This document shows, in pieces, positions 1 to 5,153 of a DNA stretch of 9,005 nucleotides. The number at the start of each line of letters is the position of its first letter. Position 1 is the stretch's first letter. Source of the stretch: Bacillota bacterium. Its GTDB lineage: Bacteria > Bacillota > Clostridia > Acetivibrionales > DSM-1351. The notes beneath the pieces are model-generated. The model searched no databases. It was not told the origin of the DNA and saw only the letters and a list, made by a program, of their open reading frames with translations. The stretch covers positions 1-9,005 of the forward strand of contig JAEYTP010000069.1 of the NCBI GenBank assembly GCA_023433945.1. The letters are read 5' to 3'. The position numbers and the translations under genes were made by a program.

Positions 1-17
1 AAGGAGAGAATAAAAAA

Positions 18-863
18 ATGATTGAAATTAAAAACACATCAAAAAAATATGGTAGCACAATAGCCATTGACCATGTTACCTTGAACATTCCCGAAAGCGG
101 AATTTACTGTCTTCTTGGCAGAAACGGTGCAGGAAAAACTACACTGATGAAGCTGATAGCAGGACATATCGCCGCCACAGAAGGAGAGATTATAGTTGAC
201 GGACTACGTGTTTCTCCCAACAAAATGCCGATATGCGTCAATTATATTGAAAGCGGTTCAGTACAATTCAATATGAGAGTATCCGAGTTGATTAGCGCCG
301 CCGCCGAATTGCAAGAAAACTTTGACCGCGACTTCGCGCGGGAAATGGTAGAACGGTTTGAGCTTGACACAAAAAAGAAATATAAGCAGTTGTCATTTGG
401 CATGAAAACTATGTTGACGGCGATTATAACACTAGCGAACAACTCAAAAGTTATCTTGCTGGATGAACCTACGCTTGGTTTTGACGCAATCATGCGCGAC
501 CAGTTCAATACGTTGTTGTTGGAAAGCTACCACGCCCATCCGCGCGTAATCATCATATCTACACATCTAATTGATGAGATAGCAAAGGTAACAGAAAAAC
601 TTATTATCATCAATAAGGGCCGTATTCTCTTAGAGGCTGGAATTGAGGATATTGACGAGAAGGCTTATACGTTGTCAGGCTCAGCACAAATAGTATTACC
701 GCTAATAAACGGTCTCAACTGCATTGGTAAAACCACAGCCGGCAGCATTATGGCTGCTCACATCTACGGAGAAAGGATCACTCCCCCGCAGGGTGTGACG
801 CTTGACCGCTTGAGTTTACAAGATTTCTTTATTAAAATTGTTGGAGGTAAAAGTCATGAATAA
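18..863 (+). CDS. ABC transporter ATP-binding protein (GntR/YtrB-type exporter family)
   Basis: This 281-residue cytoplasmic nucleotide-binding subunit should power the membrane protein encoded just downstream. The Walker A motif GRNGAGKTT is at residues 34-42, the signature LSFGM at 125-129, Walker B VILLDEP at 145-151 with catalytic Glu150, and the switch His at 183 (STH). The Q-loop position near residue 78 appears to be Glu (YIES) rather than Gln. An AAGGAG ribosome binding site at bases 1-6 precedes the ATG. The gene overlaps the permease start by 8 bases, so the two are translationally coupled. Such pairs often sit behind a GntR-type (YtrA-like) repressor, which would lie off the left edge. 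Codons are visibly richer in G and C (for example the GCC-rich stretch near 293-306) than in genes further right. The substrate is unknown. The ABC ATPase call is certain; the subfamily is inferred. Confidence 0.93.
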   Translation: MIEIKNTSKKYGSTIAIDHVTLNIPESGIYCLLGRNGAGKTTLMKLIAGHIAATEGEIIVDGLRVSPNKMPICVNYIESGSVQFNMRVSELISAAAELQENFDRDFAREMVERFELDTKKKYKQLSFGMKTMLTAIITLANNSKVILLDEPTLGFDAIMRDQFNTLLLESYHAHPRVIIISTHLIDEIAKVTEKLIIINKGRILLEAGIEDIDEKAYTLSGSAQIVLPLINGLNCIGKTTAGSIMAAHIYGERITPPQGVTLDRLSLQDFFIKIVGGKSHE

Positions 864-1611
864 ACAAGCCTGGACAATAGCGAAAATCAACCTTAAAAAC
901 ATAAAAATTCCGTATTTTGTGACGGGACTAATCTTTGCTATTATATTCGTGCAAAGTATTGTCTATACGATAGTTGCCGTCGTCAGAGGAATCGCTGGTG
1001 AGCAACTTCAGGTTAGCAGTGGAAGCTATTTTTGGCTACTGATAATTATGGCTGCAATTTTTATTCCAACCAGGAACTTCCGCAGGATTGTCAACCTAGG
1101 CGGAAAGCGTGATGATTTTTTCTGGGGTAGCTTGTCGTGTTATGCTGTTCTAGCAGGTGCAGTGACTCTAGCAAATTCATTTATTTACTATACATATGAG
1201 CATTTCTTGAACAGTACAGGGTATTATGTAGGTTATGATGCGTTCATGCAGAACCCCGCACTTATGGATAAATATTATATTTCTGTTAATGTAATGGAAG
1301 TGTTTGGATGGTTAAAAAATGGCACAGTTATTGCATTTATCCAACAGTTTGCGTTTCTCTTTCTGTTGGCATCAATCATCCATACGCTCACTGCTATCCA
1401 GGATAAGTGGTACGGTTGGATTACGGATGTGATAATCGCTGGGTTGCTAGGGATTTTTATACCTATTGCTCCGCTGAGGGCGTGGTTACTTGGGTTCTTT
1501 GATCTAGTCATTTTTAATGATAATCCGTTTATGCAAATAGCGGCTTGTATTATGTTAGCTATTGTAATTTACTCTCTGAGTAAACGGATCTTTGCAAGAA
1601 AAGTAATCTGA
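856..1611 (+). CDS. ABC transporter permease, six predicted membrane helices
   Basis: This 251-residue integral membrane protein is the likely partner of the ATPase that ends at 863. Hydrophobic segments are at roughly residues 20-44, 58-72, 92-113, 157-178, 190-208 and 225-241. A positively charged loop (NLGGKRDDFFWG, 80-91) lies after the second helix, as is common in ABC-2-like exporter permeases that dock on their ATPase. The ATG at 856 is preferred because GGAGG at 843-847 lies 8 bases upstream. The in-frame TTG at 838 would include that site in the coding sequence. The start codon overlaps the ATPase stop, which indicates one operon. No terminator is obvious after the stop. Export of a drug, peptide or lipid would be typical of the family, but nothing here fixes the substrate. 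Confidence 0.85.
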   Translation: MNKQAWTIAKINLKNIKIPYFVTGLIFAIIFVQSIVYTIVAVVRGIAGEQLQVSSGSYFWLLIIMAAIFIPTRNFRRIVNLGGKRDDFFWGSLSCYAVLAGAVTLANSFIYYTYEHFLNSTGYYVGYDAFMQNPALMDKYYISVNVMEVFGWLKNGTVIAFIQQFAFLFLLASIIHTLTAIQDKWYGWITDVIIAGLLGIFIPIAPLRAWLLGFFDLVIFNDNPFMQIAACIMLAIVIYSLSKRIFARKVI

Positions 1612-1642
1612 GTTTAGAATATTAAATGTACTAAAGTCCCCC

Positions 1643-1671
1643 TTGCAAACTATTTACTATTATCTTACAAT
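1643..1671 (+). promoter_or_regulatory. Sigma-A-type promoter of the ABC-F leader
   Basis: A -35 box TTGCAA (1643-1648) and a -10 box TACAAT (1666-1671) are separated by exactly 17 bases. Each matches consensus at five of six (TTGACA) or five of six (TATAAT) positions. Transcription would start near 1678, giving a leader of about 240 nt before the ABC-F start codon. Confidence 0.7.
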
Positions 1672-1704
1672 GTAAATATTAATAAACAGATTGGAGTTGA
1701 GAGG

Positions 1705-1725
1705 ATGCGTAATTTTTCTTGCTAA
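1705..1725 (+). CDS. Putative leader peptide MRNFSC of the ABC-F gene
   Basis: A six-codon ORF starts at an ATG with GGAG at 1693-1696, 8 bases upstream, and lies just after the predicted transcription start. A tiny, well-initiated ORF ahead of an antibiotic-resistance ABC-F gene fits ribosome-mediated attenuation, in which a drug-stalled ribosome changes downstream RNA folding. The ribosome binding site and ORF are seen directly; the regulatory role is inferred from such leaders on related resistance genes. Confidence 0.5.
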   Translation: MRNFSC

Positions 1726-1746
1726 TTATTTTAGGCATAATAAATT

Positions 1747-1800
1747 ATGAAAGCGGTTTTGTTCGCTTGTTTTGTTGTGCCGGCGCAAGAAGGTTACTAA
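1747..1800 (+). CDS. Possible second leader ORF, 17 codons
   Basis: This ORF would encode MKAVLFACFVVPAQEGY. It has no convincing Shine-Dalgarno sequence (only AGG at 1733-1735), so independent initiation is doubtful. It is noted because its last codons cover GCAAGAA (1785-1791), which can pair with the 3' arm of the leader hairpin. A ribosome on this ORF would therefore influence the fold. It may be a chance frame. Confidence 0.2.
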   Translation: MKAVLFACFVVPAQEGY

Positions 1801-1859
1801 TTCCTGTTACTCAAAAAATATAACTGTCCACCCTTTTGGGCTTCTTTTGACATGTTTTT

Positions 1860-1889
1860 GAGCTGCGAGAATTTACTTTCTTGCAGCTC
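1860..1889 (+). promoter_or_regulatory. Leader hairpin, candidate attenuator of the ABC-F gene
   Basis: Bases 1860-1871 pair with 1878-1889 over 12 base pairs, including one G-U, around a six-base loop. The stem ends 12 bases before the AAGGAG site of the ABC-F gene. The 3' arm TTCTTGC (1878-1884) can instead pair with GCAAGAA at 1785-1791, which would break the hairpin. The sequence after the stem (TCATAATTTC) is a poor U-tract. It may therefore be a weak terminator or a translational brake rather than a classic intrinsic terminator. Confidence 0.5.
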
Positions 1890-1916
1890 TCATAATTTCA
1901 AAAGGAGAACAAAAAT

Positions 1917-3404
1917 ATGTCACAAATAAACATTTCCAACCTTACCTTTGCCTATGATGGCAGCTACGATAATATATTCGAAAATGTAAGCTTTCAAATA
2001 GATACTGATTGGAAGCTAGGCTTTACCGGTAGAAACGGTAGAGGTAAAACAACCTTTTTAAACTTATTATTGGGGAAATATGAGTTCAAGGGTAACATTA
2101 GCTCAAATGTAATGTTTGAATATTTTCCTTATGAGGTAGCTGACAAAAGCATACCAACTATAAATGTAATAGAAAATATTCTACCTGGATATGTGCACTG
2201 GGAACTGGTGCGCGAATTATCGCTATTAGAATTGGATGATGAGGTTCTTTACAGACCCTATGAAACTCTATCAAATGGAGAACAAACAAAAGTACTATTG
2301 GCAACACTGTTTTTAAAGGAAAACAGCTTCCTGCTGATAGATGAACCTACAAATCACTTAGATATGCATGGAAGGCACATTGTCAGCCAGTACCTCAACA
2401 GTAAAAAGGGCTTTATTCTAGTATCACATGATAGGGCTTTCCTTGATGGGTGTGTGGATCACATACTTTCAATCAATAAAACAAATATTGAGATTCAAAA
2501 AGGCAGCTTCTCATCCTGGCTAATTAACAAGGAAAGGCAGGATAACTTTGAGCTTGCTGAAAATGAAAAGCTAAAAAGTGAGGTTAAGCGCCTGCAAAAG
2601 TCGGCTGCTGAAAAGTCGGCCTGGTCAGATACTGCTGAGAGCAGAAAAATAGGCTTTAACCCTGTTCATACTGAGAAGAACATCGGACGACGTTCGTATG
2701 AAGGCGCAAAATCAAAAAAAATGATGAAGCGCGCAAAGGCAATACAAAATCGTCAACAGACTGCCTTTGAAGAAAAATCAAAGCTGTTAAAGAATATTGA
2801 GAGTATGGAAACCCTCAAGGTAGCACAGCTTGATTATCATCAAAGCCGCTTGGTAACGCTGTCGGACGTTTCAATTTATTATGGTGATAAATTGGCATGT
2901 GAAGATATTCGCTTTACTATCGAAAAAGGTGATCGCATTGCCCTAAGAGGCAAGAACGGTTCAGGAAAATCCAGCATTATTAAGCTTATATGCGGAGAAG
3001 ATATCGCTTATACGGGTACTTTTATAAAAGGAAGTCGCCTAAAAATATCCTATGTGTCACAGGATACCTCTTCCCTACACGGTAACCTTTCGGACTTTGC
3101 ATATGAAAGCTCAATTGATGAAAGCCTTTTTAAAACAATACTCAGAAAGCTTGACTTTTCAAGGGTACAGTTTGAAAAGGATATTAAAGATTTTAGCGGC
3201 GGACAAAAGAAAAAAGTGCTCATAGCTAAAAGCTTAAGTGAAAGTGCACATTTACTGGTATGGGATGAACCACTTAATTATATTGATGTTATATCCCGTA
3301 TGCAAATTGAGAATCTATTGCTTGAATTTAAGCCAACAATTCTATTTGTTGAGCATGATAAGTTATTTTGTGAGAATATAGCTACTAAGGTAGTAAAGCT
3401 ATGA
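1917..3404 (+). CDS. ABC-F ribosomal protection protein, Lsa/CplR-like
   Basis: This 495-residue soluble protein has two ABC ATPase domains and no membrane segments. Domain 1 has Walker A GRNGRGKTT (38-46), signature LSNGEQ (118-123) and Walker B LLIDEPTNHLD (139-149) with catalytic Glu143. A charged, Lys/Arg-rich linker spans about 200-300. Domain 2 has Walker A GKNGSGKSS (345-353), signature FSGGQ (426-430) and Walker B VWDEPLNYID (448-457) with Glu451. The length, the N-terminal NLTFAYD...DWKLGFTGRNGRGKTT pattern and the WDEPLNYID form match Lsa/Vga-class resistance ABC-Fs. Family members bind the ribosomal E site and displace lincosamides, streptogramin A and pleuromutilins from the peptidyl transferase centre. 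An AAGGAG site (1902-1907) serves the ATG. The drug spectrum here is inferred, not shown. The C-terminus overlaps the convergent cyclase gene by 20 bases. Confidence 0.92.
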   Translation: MSQINISNLTFAYDGSYDNIFENVSFQIDTDWKLGFTGRNGRGKTTFLNLLLGKYEFKGNISSNVMFEYFPYEVADKSIPTINVIENILPGYVHWELVRELSLLELDDEVLYRPYETLSNGEQTKVLLATLFLKENSFLLIDEPTNHLDMHGRHIVSQYLNSKKGFILVSHDRAFLDGCVDHILSINKTNIEIQKGSFSSWLINKERQDNFELAENEKLKSEVKRLQKSAAEKSAWSDTAESRKIGFNPVHTEKNIGRRSYEGAKSKKMMKRAKAIQNRQQTAFEEKSKLLKNIESMETLKVAQLDYHQSRLVTLSDVSIYYGDKLACEDIRFTIEKGDRIALRGKNGSGKSSIIKLICGEDIAYTGTFIKGSRLKISYVSQDTSSLHGNLSDFAYESSIDESLFKTILRKLDFSRVQFEKDIKDFSGGQKKKVLIAKSLSESAHLLVWDEPLNYIDVISRMQIENLLLEFKPTILFVEHDKLFCENIATKVVKL

Positions 3405-4002
3405 CTCTCGCAATGCTTGAATCACAATCAATATTTAGGGGCAGAGCGACTACCTCAAAACCAGCTAATTCTAATAAACAAGATAGATTAGTTAGGTTTT
3501 CAGCTATCAAAATGCCTGCCCCAAGTATTTTCTTATGGGCATTAAATGGATATCTATCTATAGAAGGCATATCTACACCTACCATTTTGATGTTTTTTCT
3601 AACTAGAAAGTCACAGAAGCTATCATCAAGAACAGGATGGCTGTCATAATAAGCTGACTGACCGTATAGCTTATCCTGTCCAGTAAGGATTAAAACTATA
3701 GACTCCTCAGATATGCTTGTCTCATACTCTTCCCTATATGTTATTGTTTCTAGATTTCTTGCATCAATTATGCAGCCCTGACCAATAAAGCTATTAACGG
3801 GATACTCACTGATAGGTTTATTACTATTACTCATGTGCATTATCCCATCAATATGTGTACCTGCATGCATTCCAGTAGTCAGCATAAAATTGCTATAGCC
3901 ATCCTCAGAATAGGATGCAACCCTGACTAGCTCAGTGGGTATATCCCCTGGGTATATCGGCATTTTATCTGTAATCTTGTGCGATAGATCTATAGCTCTC
4001 AT
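3385..4002 (-). CDS. Cyclase family / kynurenine formamidase-like metal-dependent hydrolase
   Basis: This 205-residue cytoplasmic protein belongs to the cyclase/arylformamidase (KynB-like) family. The N-terminal DLSHKITDKMPIYPGD (5-20) is the usual family opening. The metal-binding motif HAGTHIDGIMH (46-56) supplies His46, His50, Asp52 and His56. Later family blocks are GVDMPSID (142-149) and HKKILGAGILIAENL (156-170). Family members hydrolyse N-formylkynurenine, isatin or other amides and lactones. No tryptophan-degradation gene is nearby, so the substrate is unknown. AGAGGTG at 4008-4014 places a ribosome binding site 7 bases before the ATG. The gene is transcribed alone and converges on the ABC-F gene, sharing 20 bases at the 3' ends. 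Full length and intact. Confidence 0.88.
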   Translation of the reverse strand: MRAIDLSHKITDKMPIYPGDIPTELVRVASYSEDGYSNFMLTTGMHAGTHIDGIMHMSNSNKPISEYPVNSFIGQGCIIDARNLETITYREEYETSISEESIVLILTGQDKLYGQSAYYDSHPVLDDSFCDFLVRKNIKMVGVDMPSIDRYPFNAHKKILGAGILIAENLTNLSCLLELAGFEVVALPLNIDCDSSIARVIALLP

Positions 4003-4077
4003 TTTTGCACCTCTTATTTATATAAATACTCTGATTTTTGATGGTAATTTATTCTAGCTTTATATTTATAATACCTT

Positions 4078-4167
4078 AAATTGTTTTATAACCTCTAAAA
4101 TTTGTTTATATGTTCTTCAAAAAGCTTTTTGTATATGTATCTCTAAAAAATGTTTGCATGTACTTCT
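4078..4167. repeat. Four degenerate ~19-27 bp tandem units in the cyclase 5' region
   Basis: The units are approximately 4078-4096, 4097-4117, 4118-4144 and 4145-4167. Read on the + strand, each has an A-run, then TTTGT-like sequence, TATATG or a variant, and ends in a CTTCT/CTCT-type block. The third unit contains the palindrome AAAAAGCTTTTT. If the promoter at 4169-4196 is right, the array makes up most of the cyclase 5' untranslated region. Confidence 0.45.
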
Positions 4168-4168
4168 A

Positions 4169-4196
4169 ATTATAACGTATATTTTGACAATCACAA
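4169..4196 (-). promoter_or_regulatory. Candidate promoter of the cyclase gene
   Basis: On the - strand a perfect TATAAT (4174 to 4169) lies 16 bases from TTGTGA (4196 to 4191). The -35 box is a weak match and overlaps the foot of the hairpin at 4195-4226. It would give a leader of about 160 nt for the cyclase gene. Confidence 0.4.
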
Positions 4197-4226
4197 AGCT
4201 GCTTCTTCCAATGAAAAAGCAGCTTT
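4195..4226. terminator. Strong hairpin, possible terminator of the lipoprotein transcript
   Basis: AAAGCTGCTT (4195-4204) pairs perfectly with AAGCAGCTTT (4217-4226), with possible extra pairs inside the loop. It lies downstream of the lipoprotein gene on the - strand and just upstream of the cyclase promoter, which suits a terminator between the two. Neither strand has a clean U-tract after the stem, so termination efficiency is uncertain. Confidence 0.45.
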
Positions 4227-4254
4227 AGGTTGTTATTAAATCTAAACTGACTAC

Positions 4255-4392
4255 ATGCTGATTTTTTATAAAGCTATTACTTATCTGGCTGATTGCTTAT
4301 TTAGCTATTGCTTAATAGCTATTGCTTATTTAGCAATTGTTTATTTAGCTATTGTTTATTTAGCTATTGTTTATCTGGCTATGGCTTATTGA
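4255..4392 (+). CDS. Possible 45-residue hydrophobic small ORF made of LAIVY pentads (speculative)
   Basis: An ATG-started frame runs through the 15-bp array without a stop. It ends in a TGA inside the 3' end of the opposite lipoprotein gene. Its C-terminal half reads as pentads IAIAY, LAIVY (three times) and LAMAY, entirely hydrophobic and long enough to span a membrane. Differences between units in this frame are synonymous (GCT/GCA, TTA/CTG) or conservative (V/A). One 16-base and one 14-base unit cancel, so the frame is kept. Against it, there is no Shine-Dalgarno sequence near the ATG. The only upstream promoter is weak: TTGACA at 4184-4189, with TCCAAT 17 bases later inside a hairpin. 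It may be a by-product of the repeat. Confidence 0.18.
   Translation: MLIFYKAITYLADCLFSYCLIAIAYLAIVYLAIVYLAIVYLAMAY
4272..4391. repeat. 15-bp tandem array, eight units
   Basis: Unit starts are at 4272, 4287, 4303, 4317, 4332, 4347, 4362 and 4377. The + strand consensus is AGCTATTGYTTATTT, with AGCT replaced by GGCT in two units and AGCA in one. Two central units are identical. The last unit includes the stop codon and final Gln codon of the - strand lipoprotein gene. Slipped-strand replication would explain the array and predicts variable copy number among strains. Confidence 0.85.
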
Positions 4393-4769
4393 ACCATATA
4401 ACTTGTTCTCAGGTGACTACCTCCTGAATAAATGTTAATCTCATAAGTTCCTGTATCGGTATTTTTATCAACCTCCCAAGTACAGAAGATATTACCGTCT
4501 TTCCCTGCAACAAGATTTCTTACCGCAGTATAATTTTTCCCCGAGAGCTTATAATTTGCAACAATCTTGACTTCAGCGTTTGGAGATACTTTTAACGCAA
4601 GCATGCCAATTTCTCCCCTTCTGACGTAAGGCCTTTTGGCTGTGACCTTTATTCCATTATTATAGGCTAAATCCGTTTTTATTTCCTTGTTTGATAAAAA
4701 GCCATTACTACAGCCTGTCAATCCAAAGCACAGGCAAATGCATAAAAGATAAGGAACAAATCGTCTCAT
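4386..4769 (-). CDS. Small secreted lipoprotein of unknown function
   Basis: This 127-residue protein starts MRRF, followed by a hydrophobic stretch and the lipobox LTGC with the lipidated Cys at residue 20. Signal peptidase II would cut there, leaving a mature protein of about 108 residues on the outer face of the membrane. The mature part has alternating hydrophobic and polar strands and ends in a TGTYEINIYSGGSHLRTSYMVQ-like pattern, suggesting one immunoglobulin-like beta-sandwich. That fold is inferred, and I do not recognise a named family. The ATG at 4769 is preferred because AAAGGG lies 8 bases upstream. The in-frame GTG at 4778 leaves no room for a binding site. The stop codon lies inside a 15-bp tandem array. 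Confidence 0.75.
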   Translation of the reverse strand: MRRFVPYLLCICLCFGLTGCSNGFLSNKEIKTDLAYNNGIKVTAKRPYVRRGEIGMLALKVSPNAEVKIVANYKLSGKNYTAVRNLVAGKDGNIFCTWEVDKNTDTGTYEINIYSGGSHLRTSYMVQ

Positions 4770-4784
4770 AAAAACCACCCTTTG

Positions 4785-5096
4785 AAACTTATTATTTGTC
4801 TTTATCTTTTCCTTATTTCTATTTTTTATATGTTAAAATTTTTGACAAGCTATCAGTTCTGAATTCCATTAATTGTGAACTTTTTACATTATTTTCATAC
4901 TAAGCATTCCTAATTAATGTAATTACAATTATAATTAAATTACCAATTTGAATTACCTAACCAAATTACAATACTAATATATTAAATTACAATACAAATA
5001 TATTAAATTTCTTTAATAGAATCTTTTATATTAAATTTGCTTTAATAGAATATTTGTTAGCAAGATTATTAACCCATTAGCATAAATATTTTTAAC
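4785..5096. other. AT-rich, gene-free region between divergent genes
   Basis: No credible ORF or RNA gene is visible. The left edge should hold the lipoprotein promoter: TTGTCA on the - strand at 4848-4843 is a plausible -35 box with only weak -10 candidates. The right edge should hold the promoter of the large + strand gene, where TTGTTA at 5054-5059 is the best -35 candidate but lacks a convincing partner. The middle is filled by short tandem repeats, listed separately. Confidence 0.6.
4938..5060. repeat. Nested AT-rich tandem repeats (13, 21 and 28 bp periods)
   Basis: AATTAC recurs at 4938, 4951 and 4964 with a 13-base period. A 21-bp unit beginning AAATTACAATAC is duplicated at 4963-4983 and 4984-5004 with one mismatch. 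A 28-bp unit beginning AAATTT with a TTTAATAGAAT core then occurs at 5005-5032 and 5033-5060. The changing periods suggest successive local duplications. Confidence 0.7.
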
Positions 5097-5108
5097 GGGA
5101 GGAAAGTA

Positions 5109-5153
5109 TTGGTGTTTCATACATCATACAAGTTTATTTATGGCTGCATTTGA
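5109..5153 (+). CDS. Putative upstream ORF overlapping the start of the PEP-binding gene
   Basis: The only strong Shine-Dalgarno sequence here, GGGAGG at 5097-5102, is correctly spaced for TTG at 5109 (6 bases) or GTG at 5112 (9 bases), and not for the ATG at 5140. From TTG the frame reads MVFHTSYKFIYGCI and stops at TGA 5151-5153, 14 bases past the next gene's start codon. It would allow translational coupling. A sequencing indel or an RNA fold bringing the site nearer to 5140 are alternatives. Confidence 0.35.
   Translation: MVFHTSYKFIYGCI

Noticed and set aside
242..508. Antisense ORF opposite the ABC ATPase
   Set aside because: It lies wholly inside a well-supported gene, has no ribosome binding site and resembles no protein family; similar antisense frames at 1275-1511, 5755-6035 and 6334-6522 were dropped for the same reason.
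838..855. TTG start for the ABC permease
   Set aside because: The Shine-Dalgarno GGAGG at 843-847 would lie inside the coding sequence; the ATG at 856 is ideally spaced from it.
3385..3404. Frameshift or misassembly at the ABC-F/cyclase overlap
   Set aside because: Both proteins end at natural family lengths; a 20-base tail-to-tail overlap is ordinary for convergent genes.
3401..3649. Plus-strand ORF opposite the cyclase gene
   Set aside because: It is the reverse of conserved cyclase coding sequence and has no family features.
4272..4391. CRISPR array
   Set aside because: The units are contiguous 15-mers with no unique spacers and there are no cas genes nearby.
4770..4778. GTG start for the lipoprotein
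   Set aside because: The AAAGGG site abuts this codon, leaving no spacer, while the ATG at 4769 has 8 bases and gives a standard signal peptide.
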